From contig CAIYOB010000709.1 in assembly GCA_903927685.1 (NCBI GenBank), forward strand, positions 1 to 24,113: DNA of 24,113 bases, read 5' to 3'. Below are positions 15,744 through 23,589 of the stretch, one piece after another. The number at the start of each line of letters is the position of its first letter. The first letter of the stretch is position 1. The position numbers were made by a program, and so were the translations under genes. Under the pieces are notes generated by a model. The model did no database searches, was not told the origin of the DNA, and saw only the letters and a program-made list of their open reading frames with translations. This DNA is from an uncultured Planctomycetaceae bacterium. Its GTDB lineage: Bacteria > Planctomycetota > Planctomycetia > Pirellulales > Pirellulaceae.

Positions 15744-16451
15744 CTACCGGGCGAGTTCCCCAAACCGGCGCAGCACCGCGGCGGCGTGCGGCGTCGCGGC
15801 GATCGACGCCTGCAACTGGCCAGGCTCGTCGCCTTGGCCGCGCAACTCGCCGGAGCACGCGTCGACGTACGTCCTGGCCGCGAGTTCATTGAACTCCGGA
15901 TGGAACTGGACGCCCCACGTGCGGGGACCGAGGGCAAAGGCGTGATGCGGTTCGCGGCGGCTGGCTGCCAGCCAGATGGCCCCGGGAGGAAGCCGCAACA
16001 CGGACTGGGCGTGGCTGACGTGGGCAGCAAACACAGTCGGCAGTTCAGCGAACAGGGGATCGGTGCGCGCCTCGTCGCGCAGCGTGATCTCGACGGTCCC
16101 CGACTCGCGGCCGCTGGGGTTCGGGCCGACTTCGCCGCCCAAGGCGTAGGCAATCAGCTGGTGGCCGTAACAAATGCCCAGCAGCGGCGTGTTCGCCTCG
16201 ACCACCGCGGGAATCCACTGGGCCGTCCGCTCGCTCCAGGCTTCGTGATCGGTGACCATCGAGTGCGAGCCCGTCAGGACCACGCCGGCGAACTGCCGCG
16301 GGTCGGGTAGTGGCGACTGCCGCGGATCGGCCACCGCGACCTGAGCTGGCGGCACGCCCAGCCCGGCCGTGATCCAATCCTCAAAGTCGCCTTGCCTGTG
16401 CGCCAGGGCCGGGGTGGTCGAACCGAGTTTCACAACCAGGATGGGCTTCAT
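15744..16451 (-). CDS. Class I glutamine amidotransferase (GMP-synthase-like)
   Basis: 235 residues from the ATG at 16451, which begins the first strand (MKPILVVKLGSTTP). The catalytic triad is complete: nucleophile Cys94 in GICYGHQ, His184 and Glu186 in VQFHPEF. Oxyanion-side motif LTGSHSMV is present around residue 60. This is a stand-alone GATase1 domain of the YfeJ/GuaA-like type, which hydrolyses glutamine or acts on related gamma-glutamyl substrates; no synthetase domain is fused or adjacent, so the acceptor is unknown. Cytoplasmic. No ribosome site is visible. Its stop lies 4 bases from that of the convergent cytochrome gene, leaving no room for a terminator between them. Confidence 0.9.
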   Translation of the reverse strand: MKPILVVKLGSTTPALAHRQGDFEDWITAGLGVPPAQVAVADPRQSPLPDPRQFAGVVLTGSHSMVTDHEAWSERTAQWIPAVVEANTPLLGICYGHQLIAYALGGEVGPNPSGRESGTVEITLRDEARTDPLFAELPTVFAAHVSHAQSVLRLPPGAIWLAASRREPHHAFALGPRTWGVQFHPEFNELAARTYVDACSGELRGQGDEPGQLQASIAATPHAAAVLRRFGELAR

Positions 16452-16553
16452 ACGCTGTCGAACTCTGAATCTGCGACGGAACCGGGGACTCGCCACTCGT
16501 ACCTCGTGGCTCGCCCTCGGGCACACAACCCCAATTCTGGCAGCGACGACGCA

Positions 16554-17783
16554 CTACCCGCAACCGCCGCCCGCGGCACGGACGGCTTTGCGGAGTTTCA
16601 GCTTGGGTTGAAACTCGCGGGCCGGCGCGTGCTTGACATCCGGCCGGGCGTCCGCCACGCGGTACCCCAGAGCGCTGTCAAAGCGGTGCCGCAGCCGGTC
16701 GTCGCCGCCGGCCGGATGGTCCGGGCCGGGCACGTTGGCCGTGTGGTCCCGATACAGGTCCAGCCAGCGATTGACGCCGCCGGCCAGCACATAGGCGTTG
16801 ACGCGTTGGACGGCCAGCCGCTGCCAGGCCTGCTCGGCCGCCTGTTCGTCGTTCGACATCACCACGACGACGGCGTCCGCAGACAGCCGGCTCGCCCAGC
16901 TTGCGTCCAACTGGTCCACCGCCAACCGTTGCGCGTCCACCAGGTGGAACAGATTGTAATCCGGCTCGGGCCGGACATCGACCAGGGTCAAGTCGAGTTG
17001 GTTGTTGTGCATCATGCTCAGGACTTCCGCCGGATCCAGGTGGACCTGCCGGCCCTGCAACCGGGCCTCCAGGTCCGGGGCCTGCCAGGCGATCTTGCGC
17101 TCGAGCGTCGGCTGGCCGATGGCCAGCGTCAGCAGCGCGATCGCGACCCCGCCGCCGACGGCCAGCCGCCGCAACCGGATCGTGCGCGGCGGCTTCGGCG
17201 GCGGTGGGGTTCCGCGGCAGAAGTACGCCTCGACCTGCTCGACGCCCCAGAACGCGCCGACGGCCATCACGACGACGCCCAGCACCACCCAGCCGGCGTC
17301 CAGGCCGACGAGTTCGTTCAGCGTCAGCCGGCCCAGTGCGCCGCTGAAGTTCCAAAAGTGGGCAAAGCTCGGCACCGTCTGGCCGAACAGGAGCAGGCCG
17401 GCCGCGACGCCCAGCACAAAGATCACGCCGTCGATCTTGAGCGTGGACATGGACACCAGCGAAGTTCCGGGACAGTAGCCGCCGATGATAAAGCCGACGC
17501 CCAGCAACAGCCCGCCGACTATCGCCGGCCCCAGGTACGTCGCGGGGACTTCCAGGGCGGCAAAGTCGAGCAGCCCCAAGGCCGCGGACGCGAAGACCAG
17601 CAGCATCGCCGTGACGATCGCGGTGAACATCACCTTCAGCACGCGCATGTCGTACAGGTAGAACTGGGCCGCCAGGTTGCGGGCGTTGCCGAAGCCGGAT
17701 CGTTCGAGCACAAAGCCGAAGCAGAAGCCGACGGCCAGCGTGACCAGGATGAAGGGCAGGCCGGTGAAATGCAGGGGTGCCAT
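16554..17783 (-). CDS. YeeE/YedE transporter fused to a rhodanese-like domain lacking the catalytic Cys
   Basis: 409 residues from the ATG at 17783; GGGAG lies 8 bases upstream. Residues ~5-225 are a multi-helix YeeE/YedE (DUF395) membrane domain with the family signatures GFVLERSGFGNARN (~23-36) and GGYCPGTSLVSMSTLKIDG in part (GGYCPGTSLV, Cys104). YeeE/YedE proteins such as TsuA import thiosulfate or similar sulfur species through conserved cysteines. Residues ~248-345 are a rhodanese-like domain (LVDVRPEPDYNLFHL, then VLAGGVNRW). In the active-site loop the usual Cys is missing (VVVVMSNDEQ, ~305-314), so it cannot carry a persulfide in the usual way and may bind a sulfur carrier or be regulatory. 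A C-terminal tail of ~60 residues is basic and disordered. Last gene of the operon, 16 bases after the short YeeE gene. Confidence 0.85.
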   Translation of the reverse strand: MAPLHFTGLPFILVTLAVGFCFGFVLERSGFGNARNLAAQFYLYDMRVLKVMFTAIVTAMLLVFASAALGLLDFAALEVPATYLGPAIVGGLLLGVGFIIGGYCPGTSLVSMSTLKIDGVIFVLGVAAGLLLFGQTVPSFAHFWNFSGALGRLTLNELVGLDAGWVVLGVVVMAVGAFWGVEQVEAYFCRGTPPPPKPPRTIRLRRLAVGGGVAIALLTLAIGQPTLERKIAWQAPDLEARLQGRQVHLDPAEVLSMMHNNQLDLTLVDVRPEPDYNLFHLVDAQRLAVDQLDASWASRLSADAVVVVMSNDEQAAEQAWQRLAVQRVNAYVLAGGVNRWLDLYRDHTANVPGPDHPAGGDDRLRHRFDSALGYRVADARPDVKHAPAREFQPKLKLRKAVRAAGGGCG

Positions 17784-17799
17784 GACTTGTTCTCCCACG

Positions 17800-18324
17800 T
17801 CAGTTCCACAATCGCCGCAAGGGATAGGCCAGCAGGTAGGCGCCGGCAAAGACCATCATCATGAAGGCCCAACTGCCGACCGACAGCACAGCCCCGCCGG
17901 ACAGCGCTTGGCCGGACGTACAGCCACGGGCAATGCCGGCTCCGTACCCCATGAACCCGCCGCCGACGAACGCCAAGGCCCACCGCAACCGCGTGCTGAT
18001 GGCCGGGCCCTTGATCGTCTCAACCCGGACGCGTCCGGCCAGCCAGCCGGAGACGAAGCCGCCCGCGATCACGGCGGCCAGCATCCAGACCATGCGGTGG
18101 TCCAGTGGGTTGGCGGTTCCGCCGGCCATCTTGGCCAGGTACGGATTGCGGTCGACGGCAAGCGGCGCGACCGCGTCGACCGCCAACGTCGTGACCCGCG
18201 CCACGCCGCCCGAGCCGCCCAAGCCCGAGCCGGACAGGAAATACGACAGGAACAGGACGATGCCCAGGGCGACACCGCCTGCATAGGGATTCCACAAGGG
18301 GCTGACGCTGTTCTCGGTACTCAT
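17800..18324 (-). CDS. Short YeeE/YedE family membrane protein
   Basis: 174 residues from the ATG at 18324, which overlaps the stop of the cytochrome b gene (ATGA). Hydrophobic helices at ~15-32, ~78-98, ~113-133 and ~147-168. The family cysteine motif is GIARGCTSGQALSGG (Cys135). Full-length YeeE/YedE transporters have two such halves, each with a conserved cysteine. Here the halves are on two adjacent genes, so this protein and the one at 17783 probably form one thiosulfate/sulfur-species channel. The exact substrate is inferred from the family. Confidence 0.85.
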   Translation of the reverse strand: MSTENSVSPLWNPYAGGVALGIVLFLSYFLSGSGLGGSGGVARVTTLAVDAVAPLAVDRNPYLAKMAGGTANPLDHRMVWMLAAVIAGGFVSGWLAGRVRVETIKGPAISTRLRWALAFVGGGFMGYGAGIARGCTSGQALSGGAVLSVGSWAFMMMVFAGAYLLAYPLRRLWN

Positions 18325-18986
18325 GGCCGCAAGCCCTCCAGTTCCGTGGTCGGTTCGGGCTGGCCCTCCGCCGCCGTGTGCGGCTGGTCTTCGTAGCCCG
18401 TGATCATCGCCTTGAGATGGGCCAGCGGCGTGCGGCCCGTGGTGGTCAAGTAGACATGCATCAGGATGAAGCTTCCAAAGGTCCACGCGCCCAGGGTGTG
18501 AACCAGCCCCAGCGTGGGCAGTCCGCCCACGTACTGGACCGCGTGGGGCCAATTCTGCCCGCCCCACATCAAGACGCCGGTGACGATCTGCAGCGGCAGC
18601 AACACGTTCAAGGTGATCAGGTAAGTCACCTGCTGCAGCGGATTCAGCCGCCTCGCGGCCGTCTTCTCCAGCGGGTGCGGCTCCCCGCGGAAGATGCCGC
18701 TCAGATAGTACAGCGTCTGCCGGAACGCGAGCGAAACGAAGTCGCGCGGTTCGGGCAGGTACTGCCGGATCGTGCCTGTCGAGATGTAGTAGAACGCACC
18801 CAGGAACGCGTTGCCCACCAGCAGGAAGCCGAGCGAATTGTGGATCCGCACGGCCCACGCAAAGGGCAACACGCCGAACACGTCCGGGGCATGGATCGCC
18901 GCACCCGTGGCGATCAGCAGCAGCATCGCCACCGCCTGTAGCCAGTGCCAAATCCGCTCGTAAGGCGAATATACCTGCTCACGCAT
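18321..18986 (-). CDS. Membrane cytochrome b (formate dehydrogenase gamma / thiosulfate reductase type)
   Basis: 221 residues from the ATG at 18986, with a very strong GGGAGGAGG site 6 bases upstream inside the previous gene, which it overlaps by 8 bases. Four to five transmembrane helices. Histidines in the usual positions for bis-histidine b-haems are His14 (RIWHWLQ), His49 (RIHNSLG), His163 (LVHTLGAW) and His177 (LMHVYL). This family exchanges electrons between the quinone pool and extracytoplasmic redox subunits. Here the likely partners are the heptahaem and octahaem cytochromes encoded just upstream. It lacks signs of being a hydrogenase subunit; no hydrogenase or molybdoenzyme is in the window. 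Confidence 0.85.
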   Translation of the reverse strand: MREQVYSPYERIWHWLQAVAMLLLIATGAAIHAPDVFGVLPFAWAVRIHNSLGFLLVGNAFLGAFYYISTGTIRQYLPEPRDFVSLAFRQTLYYLSGIFRGEPHPLEKTAARRLNPLQQVTYLITLNVLLPLQIVTGVLMWGGQNWPHAVQYVGGLPTLGLVHTLGAWTFGSFILMHVYLTTTGRTPLAHLKAMITGYEDQPHTAAEGQPEPTTELEGLRP

Positions 18987-21066
18987 CGTCTGCCTCCTCC
19001 CTTCGCCCGCTCCTGCCCGTGCGTTTCCGATAGGACCACCACCGCAGGCCGGCATGGCTGCCGGTCCCCAGCACCACGCTCAGCACCAGCAGGCTGCCCA
19101 GCCAATCGATCGCGGCCCAGCGGTCGTGCCCGAGCACGTACAGCCCGGCCTCGGCGGTGGACGGTCGATACACAAGCGTCTGGCCGTCGCGGGCCACCAC
19201 GCCGCGCAATTCCACGCCGCTGTCGCCGACCAGTTCCGGCAGCACGTCGCCGGGAATTCGTGAAGCCAGCAGCAGCGGTTCACCCAACCGCGAATCGGCC
19301 TGATGGCAGGTCTGGCAATCCCGCGTAGCCCACTTAGCCGGCCCGACTCCATGCTGCGTGGCCAGCGGCTGGATCTCGCCCGCGATCCGCGGCTCCTTGA
19401 CCCCGACCGCCTCGAGGCGCTGCCTGGCGACGCGGGTCTTTTCCGGCGTATCCAGCACCAGTTCTTCGCGGACCAGGCGACCGTCGCGATTGGCATCCAA
19501 CGCCGCGACCAGTTCCGGATGATAGGCCCCGTCCACGATAAACGCCCGCTGCAGATCGAACTGGCGCACGGGCCGCGGCGTCGCGCCGCCTTCGACCCAG
19601 TACCAGGCGGAAATCAGATTGTGCGGGACCAGGCGAGTGCCGCCGTTCAGGTCGCTGCGCGGCAGCAGCACCGGGGCAAAGCCGGTGACGACCGCCGCCG
19701 GATCGGAAACGGCGCCGCGAATCCCGCGCCACGCCAACTGAGGTTGGCCCGTCACGTCGACCAGCGTCCAGTCCACCTGGCGGATCGCCGGGGCCGCGGC
19801 GTGCGGCACGTGGCACGCTTCGCAACTCAGCCGGGCCAAGTGCACCGCGGGGTACGGCAGCCAGTCGTGCGTCTGCTCCACCCGATGGCAGTCTTCACAG
19901 CGGCGCATCGTGCCGGCCAGATGTCCGGCCACGGTGCCTTGGGCCGTCTGCCCCTTGGCAAACTGATGGCTCGGCCGCCGCAGGTATTCGTCCAGCGACA
20001 GCCGCCGCGGTTCATACCGCAGGTGCGCCGGGCGATTTCGCGGACTGGACTCGAAGTAGCTCGGGTTGTTCAGCGGAAAGTGGCAACTGGAACATTCGAG
20101 CATCGCCTCGGCATGCACATCCCAGGGACGCGTCCAATGCGACTTGTCTTCCAAGTTCACCGCCGACTCGAACATCCGCTGGCCCGAAAAGACTTGTCCC
20201 TTGGTCGCCGTGGACCACTGGCGGAGCGTCAGGTCCAGCCGCACGGGCTCCGTCCCGTGCTGCGTCAAGCCGTGGCACTGGCCGCAGTGCTGGCTGGTGG
20301 GAGGACGGATGCCCAACCGCTGTGCCGTTACGTTCCCGTCGCCGTCGAATGCCTCCGCGACGTATTCCCAACCGGCGGCCGTCTTGCGGACGACTCCGGA
20401 GGCCGCAAGCGTGGCCGTCGCGGCCCACTGGAAGCGGCCTTCGGCCAACGCTTGAATCCGGGCCGCATTGTCAGGCGACTGGCTGTGACACAGGAAGCAG
20501 TTCAGTTCGGCCACCCCCGATTGCTGCCAATCCCAGGCCCGCGGTTGGCCGGTGGTCGCATCGAGCACTTGCCGGTCCGGATCGACCCCCGTCTCGGCTT
20601 GTGCAGCCGAACCCTCCCCGACCGGCGCCTCGCGGCCTCGGTGCCCGTACACCGCCGGCCCGCCGCCGACGTGCCGCCAGCCCTGCCGCTGGACCCACTC
20701 GGCCACGCCCAGATCCAGTCTCTGGTCGCCGGGCGGCGTCCGGTAGCGGTAGGTTAGCGGATTCCAGCGGCCGAAACCGCCGGGGCCGTAGTCCCAAGCC
20801 CGCCGCTGGGCCACAGCGCCAACGGCCGTGACTTCGTCGCTGCCGAGTGATACATGATAATTGTGAGCCGCGATGTACCGCGTGTCGTGGCACTTGCCAC
20901 AGCTGTGCATCGGCGACACCGGCCGCCCGGATTGGACGACCGGGGTACCATCTACGTCAACCAGCAGGACGGCGGGATGCAGCGTCGGTGGCGACTCCGC
21001 GGCCAGCAAGGGCAGCGCGGCCAGAATCAGTCCCGGGGCGAGGAATCTTGCCAGGCGGTGTGTCAT
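18979..21066 (-). CDS. Membrane-anchored heptahaem cytochrome c with EF-hand-like loop
   Basis: 695 residues from the ATG at 21066, which overlaps the stop of the OTR gene (ATGA). Signal peptide at 1-22. Seven CxxCH sites: 56-60, 190-194, 261-265, 325-329, 390-394, 415-419 and 584-588; every cysteine in the protein is in one of them. Between the sixth and seventh haem, residues 524-535 (DANRDGRLVREE) fit a canonical EF-hand calcium loop. A transmembrane helix (~653-672) is followed by a short basic cytoplasmic tail, so the haem domain is extracytoplasmic and tethered. I do not recognise a named family for the full length. The position between octahaem cytochrome and cytochrome b suggests it relays electrons between them. 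Confidence 0.85.
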   Translation of the reverse strand: MTHRLARFLAPGLILAALPLLAAESPPTLHPAVLLVDVDGTPVVQSGRPVSPMHSCGKCHDTRYIAAHNYHVSLGSDEVTAVGAVAQRRAWDYGPGGFGRWNPLTYRYRTPPGDQRLDLGVAEWVQRQGWRHVGGGPAVYGHRGREAPVGEGSAAQAETGVDPDRQVLDATTGQPRAWDWQQSGVAELNCFLCHSQSPDNAARIQALAEGRFQWAATATLAASGVVRKTAAGWEYVAEAFDGDGNVTAQRLGIRPPTSQHCGQCHGLTQHGTEPVRLDLTLRQWSTATKGQVFSGQRMFESAVNLEDKSHWTRPWDVHAEAMLECSSCHFPLNNPSYFESSPRNRPAHLRYEPRRLSLDEYLRRPSHQFAKGQTAQGTVAGHLAGTMRRCEDCHRVEQTHDWLPYPAVHLARLSCEACHVPHAAAPAIRQVDWTLVDVTGQPQLAWRGIRGAVSDPAAVVTGFAPVLLPRSDLNGGTRLVPHNLISAWYWVEGGATPRPVRQFDLQRAFIVDGAYHPELVAALDANRDGRLVREELVLDTPEKTRVARQRLEAVGVKEPRIAGEIQPLATQHGVGPAKWATRDCQTCHQADSRLGEPLLLASRIPGDVLPELVGDSGVELRGVVARDGQTLVYRPSTAEAGLYVLGHDRWAAIDWLGSLLVLSVVLGTGSHAGLRWWSYRKRTGRSGRREEADDA

Positions 21067-22520
21067 CGGCTTTCTCCCTTCGTCCCACGCACCAGTTCCA
21101 GACGCCAGCGATCACCGCGAAAAGCCGGATCGCCCTCGTATCCCAGTGCCTGCCAGTTCAACACCCCCTGCTCGCCATGACAGTCGTTGCACTGCAGCGC
21201 CTGGTGCTTCGTTTGCACCATGTGCGACAGGGGCCAGTACATTTCCGTCTCGACGAAGCCGTACTCGCCGCTGTACGGCAAGCCGCTCGCCTGGGAACCC
21301 AATCGGCACGCCTGGTCCCAATCGAACTCGGTCCAAAACCCGCCCGGACCGGCCGTCTGCGGCGTCAGCAAGTGCAGCAGCTTCGTGTCATAGATCTGCT
21401 TGCCGCGATGCACCTTGAACGGCCAGATCCGGGCCTCCGGATCGCCGGGCCCGCCCAGCGGCCGGTTGATCTGCACCACGCGCGACGGATCGATTTTGTC
21501 GCCCGTCAAATAGCGGTAGGCGCGGCCATCGTACCAGTAATACTCCGGCCGCAGGTCCTGGGCGTACTGGAAGCTGCCCTTGGCTTTCAAATACACGTGC
21601 GGATCATCCGCCCGTCCTTCCTGGCCCGCCTGCGACCAATCCCAGACCATCTTTGTCGGCGCGTCGATCGCCATCCGCGGGATGTGGCACGTCTGACAAG
21701 CGACGGTCTGGGTATGGGCGTCCAACCGCTCGTGATTGTGGGGACGGACGCTGTGACAATCGGTGCAACTGACCCGCTGCGGGCCGCCGAGGCAGACGGA
21801 CATCGCGCAGCCGGGAATCCGATGCTCCGTCGTGCGGTGGCAATCCACGCATTGCAGGTTGTGCTGGCCCATGTGCACGTCGATCCGGCCGCTGGGAAAG
21901 TACAGCGAGCCGTCCATGTCCCCGTGCTTGACCGCATCCCCGCCGCCGCCCTTGAAGTGACATTGGCCACAGTTATTCCGCGTCGGTCGCCCGACGCTGC
22001 GGGCGACCGCCACCAGGTCGACGTCCGGTTTCGGATTCCCCGCGTCGCCTTTCTGGTAGCTGCCCGACTGGTCGTGGCAGACCAGGCAGTCGACGTGGTC
22101 CTCGCGGGTGAAATCGAAGCTGTCGTCTTCCCAGCCGTAACCGGCGTGGCAAGATGAACACGACTTGATGTTCGGCCCGGCGGCGATACAGAAGTTGTTG
22201 ATCAAGTTCCGCTTGCCGACCTGCAGGACTTCGTCCCGCCCCGGCAGCTTGACCTTCTGGCCGGCCCAGGTCCAGTGCGAGGTCTTCATCAGATCCTGCG
22301 CCGCCTTGGGATGGCAGCGCAGACAGGCTCGCGTCACCTCGGGGCCGGAGGTCAGCGGATCGGGAAAAAAGGCCGCATGATCCACGTGCACGACTGGCGG
22401 CGGCAGACGGTCCCGCGGCGATTCCCGGGCGGCGGTATCCCGCCACACGGCGGCCACCACGCCGCTGGCCGCCAGGGCCAGCAGCAGAACGAATACTGCG
22501 AGTCCTCGGAATTCCCGCAT
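21063..22520 (-). CDS. Octahaem c-type cytochrome, tetrathionate reductase (OTR) family
   Basis: 485 residues from the ATG at 22520, which shares its A with the stop of the arsR gene (TGATG); AGGTGG lies 4-5 bases upstream. N-terminal hydrophobic segment (~8-25) is a signal or anchor. Eight CxxCH sites: 66-70, 121-125, 145-149, 184-188, 224-228, 252-256, 275-279 and 444-448. The signatures NNFCIAAGPNIKSCSSCH, HAGYGWEDD and DCLVCHDQSGSY match the octahaem tetrathionate reductase family. The Shewanella oneidensis member reduces tetrathionate, nitrite and hydroxylamine in vitro and has one Lys-ligated active-site haem; I cannot assign that Lys here with certainty. Expected location is outside the cytoplasmic membrane. 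The physiological substrate is unproven. Confidence 0.9.
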   Translation of the reverse strand: MREFRGLAVFVLLLALAASGVVAAVWRDTAARESPRDRLPPPVVHVDHAAFFPDPLTSGPEVTRACLRCHPKAAQDLMKTSHWTWAGQKVKLPGRDEVLQVGKRNLINNFCIAAGPNIKSCSSCHAGYGWEDDSFDFTREDHVDCLVCHDQSGSYQKGDAGNPKPDVDLVAVARSVGRPTRNNCGQCHFKGGGGDAVKHGDMDGSLYFPSGRIDVHMGQHNLQCVDCHRTTEHRIPGCAMSVCLGGPQRVSCTDCHSVRPHNHERLDAHTQTVACQTCHIPRMAIDAPTKMVWDWSQAGQEGRADDPHVYLKAKGSFQYAQDLRPEYYWYDGRAYRYLTGDKIDPSRVVQINRPLGGPGDPEARIWPFKVHRGKQIYDTKLLHLLTPQTAGPGGFWTEFDWDQACRLGSQASGLPYSGEYGFVETEMYWPLSHMVQTKHQALQCNDCHGEQGVLNWQALGYEGDPAFRGDRWRLELVRGTKGESR

Positions 22521-22855
22521 CAAACCACCTTTCCCAACACTTCACTGGCATGCCGCCGTGTCGCGTCGACCAGCGCATCCCGGATCAACGTCGCCCCCTG
22601 AACGAACCGTGCATCGACGACCTTGTAGTACACGTGCTGGCCTTCCTTTTCCGTCGCCAACGCCCCTTTTTCCCGCATCAGCCGCAGATGCTGCGAGGCG
22701 TTCTGCAAGCTGACGCCCGCATGCTCGGCCAACTCCGACACCGTCTTCCGGCCCGCTTGCAGCGCGCAGAAGATCTGCAGCCGAGTCGAATTGCCGAACA
22801 GCGTAAAGAACTCAGCCAGCAGACAGCATTCGCGTTTGTCGAGCTGCGTTTTCAT
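22520..22855 (-). CDS. ArsR-family winged-helix repressor
   Basis: 111 residues from the ATG at 22855, with AGAGG 8 bases upstream; a GTG at 22861 would be only 2 bases from that site. The fold is typical ArsR/SmtB: FFTLFGNSTRLQIFCAL, TVSELAEHAGVSLQNASQHL in part (SLQNASQHLRLMREKGAL recognition helix), then the wing EGQHVYYKV. Cysteines are at 10, 11 and 30. Cys30 sits in the LQIFCAL helix where the persulfide sensors BigR and SqrR have their first reactive cysteine, but their C-terminal partner cysteine is absent; the adjacent Cys10-Cys11 may substitute. No metal site of the ArsR CVC type is visible. It is the first gene of the multihaem operon and probably represses it. Confidence 0.9.
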   Translation of the reverse strand: MKTQLDKRECCLLAEFFTLFGNSTRLQIFCALQAGRKTVSELAEHAGVSLQNASQHLRLMREKGALATEKEGQHVYYKVVDARFVQGATLIRDALVDATRRHASEVLGKVV

Positions 22856-22878
22856 GGCCACTGCCTCTTATCGGGTCG

Positions 22879-22918
22879 ATTTATGATTAAATAATAGCGA
22901 AAGTTCGCAACTACGCAA
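22879..22918 (-). promoter_or_regulatory. Promoter and probable ArsR operator of the multihaem operon
   Basis: On the minus strand TTGCGT (22918-22913) and TATTAT (22896-22891) are 16 bases apart. Two inverted repeats overlap it: GCGAA-AG-TTCGC (22897-22908) in the spacer, and ATTTA-N4-TAAAT (22879-22892) reaching into the -10 box. AT-rich inverted repeats over the -10 are usual for ArsR-family operators. This is the only AT-rich patch between the MiaE stop (22961) and the arsR start. Confidence 0.5.
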
Positions 22919-22960
22919 GTCCAGGCTGAAGAAAAGAGCCAAGTGCTTCGTCAACGAGCG

Positions 22961-23536
22961 TCAGCTGTGCATTCGCGGCAGTTCTTCGCCTTCGGCGATG
23001 ATGCGAGCTTCTTCGGCGGCCAGTTCCTTCAAGCGGGCGTGGACCGCGTCGTCGTCGGCAAAGTGCTTGGCCATCCGCACGTAGGTGGCGTGGTGGCGGG
23101 CCTCGGACTCGAACAGGCTGCCGAAGAACTCGGCCAGTTCCCGGTCCTGGATGTGGCTGCGGAGCAGGACGAACCGCTCGCAGGAACGGGCTTCGATCAA
23201 CGCGGCGACCAGCATCCGATCCACGGCCCGCTGCGGCTCCTGCTTGCGGACCAAGTCGTTCAGCCGCCGTCCGTACTGGCTGGGGGTTTGCCGCCGGAAG
23301 CGAATCCCGCGGCGATTCAGCAAGTCGATCACCAGATGGAAATGGGCCAGCTCTTCGTTCACGATCACGGACATGGCCTGGCACAGTTCTTGGTCCTCGA
23401 CGTACGCGAAGATCAAGTTCATCGCCGTGCCGGCCGCCTTCTTCTCGCAGTGCGCGTGATCGATCAGCATCTGATCCAGGTGCTCGTCCACCTGGCGGAG
23501 CCAACGTTCGGAAGTGGTGGATTGCAGGTTTAGCAT
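22961..23536 (-). CDS. miaE: tRNA-(ms2io6A)-hydroxylase, MiaE-type di-iron enzyme
   Basis: 191 residues from the ATG at 23536 (MLNLQSTTSERWL). Ferritin-like four-helix di-iron fold with the metal-binding pattern: Glu31 in HAHCEKKAAG, Glu62 and His65 in NEELAHFH, Glu in IEARSCERF, and ESEARHHATY. MiaE hydroxylates the isopentenyl group of ms2i6A37 in tRNA with O2, in the cytoplasm. The length and the motif EARHHATYV fit the family well. No ribosome site is visible in front of the start. It lies 53 bases downstream of the interrupted PhnB-like gene on the same strand and upstream of the arsR promoter. Confidence 0.9.
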   Translation of the reverse strand: MLNLQSTTSERWLRQVDEHLDQMLIDHAHCEKKAAGTAMNLIFAYVEDQELCQAMSVIVNEELAHFHLVIDLLNRRGIRFRRQTPSQYGRRLNDLVRKQEPQRAVDRMLVAALIEARSCERFVLLRSHIQDRELAEFFGSLFESEARHHATYVRMAKHFADDDAVHARLKELAAEEARIIAEGEELPRMHS

Positions 23537-23589
23537 GGGGCCATGATACCGCATGCGGCGCGCCAGGGACAGACCGAGCGGACGGGCCC

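Noticed and set aside
14120..16153. 677-codon minus-strand open frame
   Set aside because: It is antisense to the propeller-dihaem cytochrome and part of the amidotransferase; the product is Arg/Gln/Pro-rich and lacks domains.
19303..20757. 484-codon plus-strand open frame
   Set aside because: It lies antisense to the heptahaem cytochrome gene, whose seven CxxCH motifs establish the true frame.
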